The notes below the pieces were generated by a model. It did not search any database and was not told where the DNA came from. It saw only the letters and a list, made by a program, of their open reading frames with translations. Made by a program: the position numbers and the translations under genes. From JAJXSS01 sp964547135 (GTDB lineage: Bacteria > Planctomycetota > Phycisphaerae > Phycisphaerales > Phycisphaeraceae), in the NCBI GenBank assembly GCA_964547135.1, contig CAZJMK010000011.1, positions 1 through 64,000 of the forward strand: a DNA stretch of 64,000 bases, in the 5' to 3' direction. The number at the start of each line of letters is the position of its first letter. The stretch's first letter is position 1. Shown piece by piece: positions 41,261 to 48,292 of this stretch.

Positions 41261-43291
41261 TTACATCAACCCTTCCTGAGTCAGGGTTTGTTTGATCGCC
41301 AACTCGGCCAGTTGCAACGTCGCGTGGTCCAGTTCGTGCAACGCCTTTTGAAACACATCCGGGTGTGCGGAGGCATCGTCGGCCAGTTGTTGCACACGGG
41401 CGATGTGTTGATCGATGACCAGTCGCTGCTGGGCGGGCAATTGGGCACCGACGCGCTCCAGTTGCCGGGTGATATTGCGAATGTCCAACCGTGCCTGATT
41501 GCGCAAATCAATACGACGATGGGCGAGCATGTCATCACGGGCATGTTGCAGGCTCGCGGCTTCGATGCGTGCCACTTCGTCGCGTGAAAGTCCGTGATGG
41601 GGCACGACCTGAATGCCCGCAGCCTTGCCGCTGCGCTGTTCGATGGCGGACACATTCAATATCCCGCTGGCATCGACCAAAAACGTCACCTCGATTTTGG
41701 GCAGGCCCGCAGGCATCGGCGGAATGCCGCGCAACTCAAACTGCCCCAGTGATCGACAATCTTTCACCAGCTCGCGTTCGCCCTGCAGCACGTGAATTTT
41801 CACCGTGGTCTGACCATCGACATAGGTGGTGAATTTTTCCGTGGCCCGGGCGGGAATGGTGCTGTTGGCCACGATCACCTTGGCCACCGCCCCGCCCATG
41901 GTTTCAATGCCCAGTGACAGCGGTATCACATCCAGCAGCAGCATGTCACGCTGCACCCCGGCCAATATCGCCCCCTGCACCGCTGCCCCCAGTGCGACCA
42001 CTTCATCAGGGTTGAGTGCGGTGTAAGGTTCGCTGCCGAAGGATGCACGGACCTGTTGGCGTACCAGGGGGATGCGGGTTGATCCGCCGACCATGATGAC
42101 TTTTTCGATATCGGTGGTGGCAAGTTTGGCGGCTTGCAAAGCACGGCGACAACACGAAAGCGCCCTTTCCAACCAGGGCTGCATCATGGTTTCGAGTTCG
42201 CTGCGGGTGAGTGTGCGTCGATACACCCGGTCCGCACCCAGTTGAATTTCGATGGTTGCGCTTTCACTGTCGGACAATTTGATTTTCGTGGCCTCGGCGA
42301 AGTTGCGCAGGGCCTGCAACGTGGCGGGCGGAAATTGCAATGATTGGCCGAACTGCTGACGAATTTCGCTTTGCACCAGTTCGATGATCATGCGATCGAC
42401 ATCATCACCGCCCAAGTGCGTGTCGCCGGCGGTGCCCAGCACCTGATCAACCACGCCTGATTCGGTGGCTTGCAACCGTAATATTGAAAAGTCAAAGGTG
42501 CCGCCGCCCAGGTCGAACACCGCCACGATCGTGTCGTGGTGAGGCGATGAGTCATTGGTGCTTGCGTCGCGTTGTTGCTCGGCTGGTGCTGGTGAGCCGG
42601 CACCCACCATCGGCAGCAACCCGCCTTTGTGTTCACCGGAAGGGCAACCCGGCATCAATGCGGTTGATGCTGAGGTTGAAACGATGCCCTGCTGCCGAGT
42701 CGGGCGCAAACCCAAGTTGTACGCCAATGCCGCAGCAGTCGGTTCATTGACCATGCGTACCACTTCCAGCCCGGCAATACGACCGGCATCGCGCGTGGCC
42801 TGACGCTGGGCGTCGTCAAAATAGGCAGGTACGGTGATCACCGCCTTGCGCACCGGCTGACCAAAATGTGCCTCGGCCCGACGGCTCAGTTCCTGCAAAA
42901 TCATCGCGCTGATTTCAGGGGGCGAAATCAATCGATCACCGATGCGTACCCTTGCCGTGTCGTTTTCGCCGGCCTGGACTTTGTAAGGCAAATGCGGCAA
43001 TTCATCGGCTGCATCCGACAAGCCCCGACCCATCAACCGTTTGATCGAATACACCGTGTTGGTCGGGTGTTCGACGGCATGTTCGCGCGCTTCAAACCCT
43101 AACGCCTGGGGTGAACCATCGACCTGTGACAAGCGCACCACACTGGGTAACAGGTGTCGGCCCTGGTCATCGGCGATGCAGCGCGGGCCGGTGTGATCGC
43201 AGTAAGCCACGAGGCTGTTGGTCGTGCCCAGATCAATACCGATGATGATCGGTTTGGGTGTTGGTTCGCTGGAGCTATCATGAGTGGTCAT
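41261..43291 (-). CDS. hscA: HscA-like Hsp70 chaperone with an inserted loop
   Basis: Hsp70 of the type that helps the scaffold IscU deliver iron-sulfur clusters. The 676-residue product has the ATPase domain (IIIGIDLGTTNSLVAYCD at 15-32, VVRMVNEPTAAALAYNLG, FDLGGGTFDFS, MVGGSTRIPLVRQQV) and a substrate domain with the HscA-like segments VLQGERELVKDCRSL and FELRGIPPMPAG. Oddity: about 55 residues rich in Ser, Pro and Gly (about 196-252) lie between AALAYNLGL and VFDLGGGTFD, where other Hsp70s have roughly 10. No isc or hscB gene is near, so the iron-sulfur role rests on similarity. ATG 43291 lacks a clear SD. Confidence 0.85.
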   Translation of the reverse strand: MTTHDSSSEPTPKPIIIGIDLGTTNSLVAYCDHTGPRCIADDQGRHLLPSVVRLSQVDGSPQALGFEAREHAVEHPTNTVYSIKRLMGRGLSDAADELPHLPYKVQAGENDTARVRIGDRLISPPEISAMILQELSRRAEAHFGQPVRKAVITVPAYFDDAQRQATRDAGRIAGLEVVRMVNEPTAAALAYNLGLRPTRQQGIVSTSASTALMPGCPSGEHKGGLLPMVGAGSPAPAEQQRDASTNDSSPHHDTIVAVFDLGGGTFDFSILRLQATESGVVDQVLGTAGDTHLGGDDVDRMIIELVQSEIRQQFGQSLQFPPATLQALRNFAEATKIKLSDSESATIEIQLGADRVYRRTLTRSELETMMQPWLERALSCCRRALQAAKLATTDIEKVIMVGGSTRIPLVRQQVRASFGSEPYTALNPDEVVALGAAVQGAILAGVQRDMLLLDVIPLSLGIETMGGAVAKVIVANSTIPARATEKFTTYVDGQTTVKIHVLQGERELVKDCRSLGQFELRGIPPMPAGLPKIEVTFLVDASGILNVSAIEQRSGKAAGIQVVPHHGLSRDEVARIEAASLQHARDDMLAHRRIDLRNQARLDIRNITRQLERVGAQLPAQQRLVIDQHIARVQQLADDASAHPDVFQKALHELDHATLQLAELAIKQTLTQEGLM

Positions 43292-43414
43292 GCCGTAGTG
43301 TAGAACCAAGCTCGCTCCATGTGTACCACCGCAAACGATCAGCCGTTCACGCAAACGTAATGCTCAAAATGAGTCAGGCGACCAATGCACCACCACGGTA
43401 CTGAGAAAATCTTG

Positions 43415-44203
43415 ATGAGTATGAACGCGATGCAACCCGATCAAGGATTGAATGCGCCATCGCCCGCCAATGGCCCGTTGCTGGAAGCAAGGCATTTGTG
43501 GCGCATTTTGGGACAGGGTGAAACCGCAACACCGATTTTGCGCGGCGTGAACCTGCGCATTGAAAAACGCACCTATGTTTCCATCGTCGGGGCATCGGGT
43601 TCGGGGAAAAGCACGTTGTTGTATTTGCTGGGCGGATTGGATCGTCCGAGCATGAATGATGAAGAAGGTCAGCCTTATGACCCGGCTTCGAAGGTGCTGA
43701 TTGACGGGTTGGACACGACGCAATTGTCGGATCGTGAATTAGCGCTGTTGCGTAATCGCAAAATCGGGTTTGTGTTTCAGTTTCACTATCTGCTCAAGGA
43801 ATTCACCGCGCAGGAAAACGTGGCGCTGCCGATGTTCAAGCTCGACGAGTTGAGCCGATCGCAGGCTTTGGACCGGGCGGCGATGTTGCTGGACAAACTG
43901 GGTTTGGGGAACAAGGTGCGTCGTCGTGCCAATCGTTTGTCGGGCGGGGAGCAGCAGCGTGTGGCCATTGCCCGGGCGCTGGCCAATGAGCCGGCGGTGA
44001 TACTGGCGGATGAACCGACGGGCAACCTCGATCGGCACAACGGCGAACGGGTGGCAGCGATTTTCGATGAACTGGCGGCTGGGGGGCAAAGCATCGTCAT
44101 GGTGACGCATGATCAGGCTTTGGCACATCGCGCGGGGCGGATGGTGACGATGGAAGATGGTCGGGTACAGAGCGATCAGTTGGATCCAAGTGCGCCCAAA
44201 TAA
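43415..44203 (+). CDS. LolD-like ABC transporter ATP-binding protein
   Basis: The 262-residue product is an ABC ATPase of the LolD/MacB/FtsE group: Walker A GASGSGKST (about 66-74), Q-loop FVFQFHYLLKEFTAQENV, signature RLSGGEQQRVAIARAL, Walker B VILADEPTGNLD, and H-loop VMVTHDQALAHRAGRM. LolD powers release of lipoproteins from the inner membrane with LolC/E; no permease is adjacent, so its partner is unknown. It is divergent from hscA. The start could be ATG 43385 or 43415; the latter avoids an atypical His-rich N-terminus. Confidence 0.87.
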   Translation: MSMNAMQPDQGLNAPSPANGPLLEARHLWRILGQGETATPILRGVNLRIEKRTYVSIVGASGSGKSTLLYLLGGLDRPSMNDEEGQPYDPASKVLIDGLDTTQLSDRELALLRNRKIGFVFQFHYLLKEFTAQENVALPMFKLDELSRSQALDRAAMLLDKLGLGNKVRRRANRLSGGEQQRVAIARALANEPAVILADEPTGNLDRHNGERVAAIFDELAAGGQSIVMVTHDQALAHRAGRMVTMEDGRVQSDQLDPSAPK

Positions 44204-44240
44204 TGAACCACAGAGGCACAGAGACACAGAGTCAAAAAAA

Positions 44241-44328
44241 GGGGCTGGGGGCTGGTAGCTGGGTGCTTGGAAATACTGCCACCATCGTCGATTCTGCCCA
44301 GCACTCAGCCACTAGTACCCAGCCCCCG
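44241..44328. repeat. GGGGCTAGG-type hairpin I3 (gene-free copy)
   Basis: The left arm GGGGCTGGGGGCTGG and TAGCTGGGTGCTTGG, loop ending CATCGTCGATTCTG, right arm CCCAGCACTCAGCCACTAG and TACCCAGCCCCC. The loop/arm junction ATTCTGCCCAGC is identical to that of I1 at 3596-3684. A run of ACAGAGGCACAGAGACAC precedes it. Confidence 0.78.
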
Positions 44329-44384
44329 GACCTTGATGATGTTGAAGGACTTTCCCGAATGACCTTGAAAAAAGGGACCAAATC

Positions 44385-45398
44385 ATGAAACGAGCATGGG
44401 TGACGGTGTATGTGTTGGGTTGGATGGTGTTGGCGACGGGTTGTGGGCCGACGACGTTTGTGGTGGGGGTTTCGCCGGGGGACCAGCGCTTGCAGGCGAC
44501 GCGCGTGGTTGAAGGTTCGGGCTGGTCACCACAGCGCGTGGCGATGATCGATGTCACTGGGCTGCTCGTGAGTGTGAATCGAACGGGGCTTTTGTCGCAG
44601 GGTGACAACCCGCTGAGTGACCTGTCGGAAAAACTCGAAGCTGCTGCCAACGATCGACGGGTGCGTGCGGTGATTTTGCGGATCAACAGTCCCGGCGGCA
44701 CGGTCACCGCCAGCGATGCGATGTACCGCGAAGTGATGCGTTTCAAAAAGGAGACGCACAAGCCGGTGGTGGTGCTGATGATGGATGTGGCTGCCAGCGG
44801 GGGGTATTACGTGGCTTGTGCGGGCGATCACCTGATGGCCTACCCCACCAGCATCACCGGGTCCATCGGTGTGATTGCGCAAACCGTTTCGTTTAAAGCC
44901 GGGCTGGACATGATCGGCATACGCAGTGAATCGTTCACCTCCGGCCCCAACAAGGACGCCGGCTCACCGCTGGCGCAAATGTCGGATTCGCATCGTGAAG
45001 TTTTTCGCGGCATGATCGATGATTTTTACGGTCGCTTCGTCGGCATCGTGAAACAACATCGCAGCAAACTCACGGAGGAACAGTTGACCTGGGCCACGGA
45101 TGGTCGCATTGTCACGGGGACGCAGGCGCTGGAAGTCGGGTTGATTGACGAACTGGGCGACCTGCGCAGCGCGTTTGCAGCAGCACAACAACGGGCGGGT
45201 ATCAACGATGCGGAATTGATTGTTTATCATCGACCGCTGCGATACATGGGTTCCCCTTACGCCACGGCCAAAACCAGCGAAAATGGGAATCAAATTTCGT
45301 CGGGGGTGACGGTGAATCTGGCACAGATCAACCTGCCTGAACTTTTGAGCGGGGGACCGACGGGTTTCTATTACCTGTGGGACAGCAGTAACCGATAA
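44385..45398 (+). CDS. sppA: Signal peptide peptidase SppA, probable lipoprotein form
   Basis: S49-family membrane serine protease that degrades cleaved signal peptides or other membrane peptides. The 337-residue product has the core RAVILRINSPGGTVTASDA, the nucleophile in DVAASGGYYVACAG (Ser138) and the general-base Lys in FTSGPNKDAGSP (Lys190): the Ser/Lys dyad is complete. It is the short, single-domain type. The N-terminus (VLATGC, Cys20) resembles a lipoprotein signal, which would anchor it by lipid instead of a membrane helix. AAAGGGA precedes the ATG. It lies 39 bases upstream of the zinc-ribbon gene, so they are probably cotranscribed. Confidence 0.9.
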   Translation: MKRAWVTVYVLGWMVLATGCGPTTFVVGVSPGDQRLQATRVVEGSGWSPQRVAMIDVTGLLVSVNRTGLLSQGDNPLSDLSEKLEAAANDRRVRAVILRINSPGGTVTASDAMYREVMRFKKETHKPVVVLMMDVAASGGYYVACAGDHLMAYPTSITGSIGVIAQTVSFKAGLDMIGIRSESFTSGPNKDAGSPLAQMSDSHREVFRGMIDDFYGRFVGIVKQHRSKLTEEQLTWATDGRIVTGTQALEVGLIDELGDLRSAFAAAQQRAGINDAELIVYHRPLRYMGSPYATAKTSENGNQISSGVTVNLAQINLPELLSGGPTGFYYLWDSSNR

Positions 45399-45437
45399 TG
45401 TTGATATTCCCGTTACGGCTGTTTAGGGGAGAAGGCA

Positions 45438-46169
45438 TTGCCAAAGAAAAGAAAATATCAAGCTGCTGCCACGTTGCATGGCATGTCGCTGTCGTCGTTG
45501 TTGCAGGACCAGGAAGCGGAGTCGGAAAAACCGGCACTGCCGAAGGTGGAACTGCGCGATAAGGATGAGTTGTTGCCGACGCAGGACGAGCCGCGTGGGT
45601 TGCTGATGAAGTGTCCGTCGTGCGGCAGGCGGATGGAACTGGACGTCGGCTTTGCGGGCAGTGTGTGTCGCTGCAATCATTGCAAGGCTTTGGTGACGGT
45701 GCCGGGCGAATTGCCAAGCGGTGGTGAAAAGACGGTGCAACGGAACGATCGACCGGACGCCCCCGCTGCGATGACAGGTAAAAACCAGACGAGTAAAAGC
45801 GATGCGTCAAAAGCATCGCTGTTGGAAAAGTTAAGTGCGTTGGAAAAAGAGAAGGACGATGATGATGAGTTACGTATTCCGTTGCCGGAATCGATGCAGT
45901 CGAGTGAACCGGTGAAGGCGACCAGGCAGGCGGACGACCCGTTCAGTGCATTTCTGACGACACCCACCCCGACCACGACACCGACAGTAACAACCTCGGC
46001 TGCCCCGACCGCATCAGCCCCCACGATGTCGATGATCAAGCAAGCGGTAAAACTTTCAGACGGTTCGGTGAGCAAACTCAGCGTCGGTCAACTTTGGTTG
46101 ATCATGGGCGTGGCGGTGGCGGCGGGATTGTTGTTTGCGCTGGTGGTGGTGGAAGTGTTGTTGGGGTGA
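45438..46169 (+). CDS. Zinc-ribbon protein with C-terminal membrane anchor, unknown function
   Basis: The 243-residue product has a basic N-terminus (PKKRKYQAA), an acidic stretch, a compact zinc ribbon MKCPSCGRRMELDVG then RCNHCKALV (two CxxC pairs, about 54-82), a long polar low-complexity linker with a Thr/Pro-rich part (about 170-195), and one C-terminal membrane segment (about 215-240, WLIMGVAVAAGLLFALVVVE). Topology suggests a tail-anchored protein with the zinc domain in the cytoplasm. The TTG start at 45438 is chosen because GGAGAAGG precedes it; the first ATG is 15 codons later. It directly follows sppA, so a role in membrane protein quality control is possible but unproven. Confidence 0.8.
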   Translation: MPKKRKYQAAATLHGMSLSSLLQDQEAESEKPALPKVELRDKDELLPTQDEPRGLLMKCPSCGRRMELDVGFAGSVCRCNHCKALVTVPGELPSGGEKTVQRNDRPDAPAAMTGKNQTSKSDASKASLLEKLSALEKEKDDDDELRIPLPESMQSSEPVKATRQADDPFSAFLTTPTPTTTPTVTTSAAPTASAPTMSMIKQAVKLSDGSVSKLSVGQLWLIMGVAVAAGLLFALVVVEVLLG

Positions 46170-46982
46170 TGAATATACATTTCGGATTTCGAATTGAAAA
46201 CAAGCCAAGGACGAGTGAACCTCGCCGTAGGCGAGTGAACGAGGACTTGGGTATGTTTGGTGATCGATTGAATCGTCAGTTAGCGCCGCGATTGATCGCG
46301 TCTGATCGGAGTAGTTACTCGGTGGGTCGGTTATTCGGTTGAAGAAGTGGCCGAGTGATTCTAAATGTTTAGCGCGGACGCTTTGCGTCGGCGTTCTGAG
46401 TTAGCTCCGAGATTGATCGCGTCTGATCGGAGTAGTTACTCGGTGAGTCGGTGGGTCGGTTATTCGGTTGAAGAAGTGGCCGAGTGACCGAGTGCAGTAC
46501 CAAAAAGCCGTTAAAAAACTGTTTCATAACTGATTTGCGTGGGGCAGGTGTCCTTTGCTTGATTCTGAGCCGCGACCCCCGGGGGCGGTAGTGAGCGGTC
46601 GAAGAACCACGCGCTTCCGCTCGTGGCTCTGAGCAACACCAGTGTCCGCTCGTGGCTCCGAGTCCGGAAGGAGTTATGAAACAGTTTCTAATCCCCACCT
46701 GTTTTGAACATGATCCATCACTTACAAACATCCGGCCCTGCCCCCGGTGGGCACGGCGTCAAAATCGCCTGTGTGCTTGTTATTCACCCAGCCGGGGGCG
46801 CCCCCGGCGGCTGGGCTACAATCAGGCACGATCAATCGCGGCGCTAATTTTCGAGTACTACTCCGGCACTTGACCACTTGGCCACTTGGCCACTCGACCA
46901 CTTCAGCAATACCCCCTTGGCGCAGGCGCACAAGTGACTACGATTCATCAACCATCGCACCAGCCAACAAGGGGACCATGCG
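46170..46982. other. 813-base gene-free repeat mosaic
   Basis: The longest gap in the window. In order: TTCGGATTTCGAATT units (about 46178), a long CCAAGCC element (46201-46254), the inverted GACGCGA... repeat (46279-46302), CGGTGGGTCGGTTATTCGG units, the inverted CGCCGACGCAAAGCG repeat (46367-46393), a second degenerate GACGCGA... copy (46400-46423), more CGGTGAGTCGG units, element B2 (46511-46690), a half cloverleaf (46728-46760), a GCCGGGGGCGCCCCCGGC palindrome (about 46791-46815), a third GACGCGA-family copy (about 46828-46849) and ACTTGGCCACTTGGCC units (about 46867-46902). The last 70 bases lead to the TTG start of the next gene. Confidence 0.78.
46511..46690. repeat. MITE-like element B2 (inverted, longer copy)
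   Basis: Ends: AAAAAACTGTTTCATAACT on the left, AGTTATGAAACAGTTTCTA on the right. Read on the minus strand, its interior matches B1 (CTCCTTCCGGACTCGGAGCC then ACGAGCGG, GCTCACTACCG, CGGCTCAGAATC) but holds an extra duplicated GAGCCACGAGCGGA segment and a CCCCCGGGGG insertion. Confidence 0.78.
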
Positions 46983-48224
46983 TTGAAGACGATTGAGCAG
47001 CCAGCCGGGAACAAGCCTGCACCTGAACGTGCGCCGATCTGGGGGACGCAACCGGTGATGAACCCCGCCCAGTGGGTGCCTGCCGAGGTGCATAAAACCC
47101 CGCCCTCGGTCATGAAAATGAGTCTGCCCAAACGCATCCGTGAACTGGTGCGTCGTCACGGCTCACCACTGCTGGTGATCGACAAAAACAAGCTCATCGA
47201 GGAATACAAACAGTTTCGCAGACTGTTGCCGAGGGTGCGCTTGTTTTACGCCATCAAGGCCAACCCGCACCCGGACATCATCAAAACCTTCCGCGATCTG
47301 GGCGGCTGCTACGACTGCGCCAGCGAAGGCGAAATGCGCCATGTGCTGATGCAGGGCGTCGAACCTTCACGCATCATTTTCGCCAACACGGTCAAACGCC
47401 CCGAAGCCCTCGAATTCGCCCGCAAGTCGAAAATCGAGCTGATGACCTTCGACAACGAACCTGAACTTTACAAAATCGCCAAGCACGCCCCCGGTTCGAA
47501 AGTTTTGGCGCGATTGAAAGTCGCCAACATCGGGTCGCAGGTCGAACTGTCGCTCAAGTTCGGCTCCGATGCCGACCTGATCGTGCCCATGCTGGTCAAG
47601 GCCAAGCAACTGGGTTTGCGTCCCGAAGGCGTGTCGTTTCACGTCGGCAGCCAGTGCACCAATTACGAAAATTATCATCGCGCGTTTGAAGTGGTCGCCA
47701 ACATTGTCGATGAGGCACGCAGCCGGGGGCTTGAACTCAAAATGATCGACATCGGCGGCGGCTTTCCGATCAAACATTTCAAAACCGACACCATCGACAT
47801 CGAAGCCTTCGGTCGGCAGATGCGCCGCGAACTCGATCGCCTGTTCCCCAAACCCATCGACCTGATCGCTGAACCGGGACGTGCCCTGTGCGGGCCGGCG
47901 GGCATGCTCATCTGTCGCGTGGTCGGGCGCAGCATCCGTAACAACAAAAACTACTACTACCTCGACGACGGGGTTTACGGCGACTTTTCCGGCATCGTGT
48001 TCGATCACGCCAAGTACGAATTACGCACCCTGGTGAAAACGCAGAAGTTTTTGTCGATCGTGGCCGGGCCGACGTGTGATTCGTTCGACACGATTTCCCT
48101 GTCGGAGGAACTGCCCGAACTGGATGTGGGCAGCATTGTGTATGTGCCCAACATCGGGGCCTATTCGTGTGCCTCGGCCCTGATGTTCAACGGCATCCCC
48201 CCGGCCAAGGTGATCGTGGTTTGA
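46983..48224 (+). CDS. Ornithine/lysine/diaminopimelate decarboxylase family enzyme (alanine-racemase fold)
   Basis: PLP-dependent decarboxylase, most like ornithine decarboxylase and hence a putrescine-forming step of polyamine synthesis. The 413-residue product shows SPLLVIDKNKLIEEYKQFRR, the PLP lysine in FYAIKANPHPDII (K92), GGCYDCASEGEMRHVL, VSFHVGSQCTNYENY, KMIDIGGGFP, LIAEPGRALCGPAG, and the C-terminal active-site segment GPTCDSFDTISLSEEL. CDSxD is shared by ornithine and some lysine/carboxynorspermidine relatives, so substrate is not certain. The TTG start is supported by AAGGGGA seven bases upstream, while the nearby ATG at 46978 reads ATG-CGT-TGA. Confidence 0.88.
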   Translation: MKTIEQPAGNKPAPERAPIWGTQPVMNPAQWVPAEVHKTPPSVMKMSLPKRIRELVRRHGSPLLVIDKNKLIEEYKQFRRLLPRVRLFYAIKANPHPDIIKTFRDLGGCYDCASEGEMRHVLMQGVEPSRIIFANTVKRPEALEFARKSKIELMTFDNEPELYKIAKHAPGSKVLARLKVANIGSQVELSLKFGSDADLIVPMLVKAKQLGLRPEGVSFHVGSQCTNYENYHRAFEVVANIVDEARSRGLELKMIDIGGGFPIKHFKTDTIDIEAFGRQMRRELDRLFPKPIDLIAEPGRALCGPAGMLICRVVGRSIRNNKNYYYLDDGVYGDFSGIVFDHAKYELRTLVKTQKFLSIVAGPTCDSFDTISLSEELPELDVGSIVYVPNIGAYSCASALMFNGIPPAKVIVV

Positions 48225-48292
48225 ACATCATCCATTATCCTTTATCCATCATCCATCGTTCACCCAGCCGGGGGCGGCCGGGCTACACAGAA

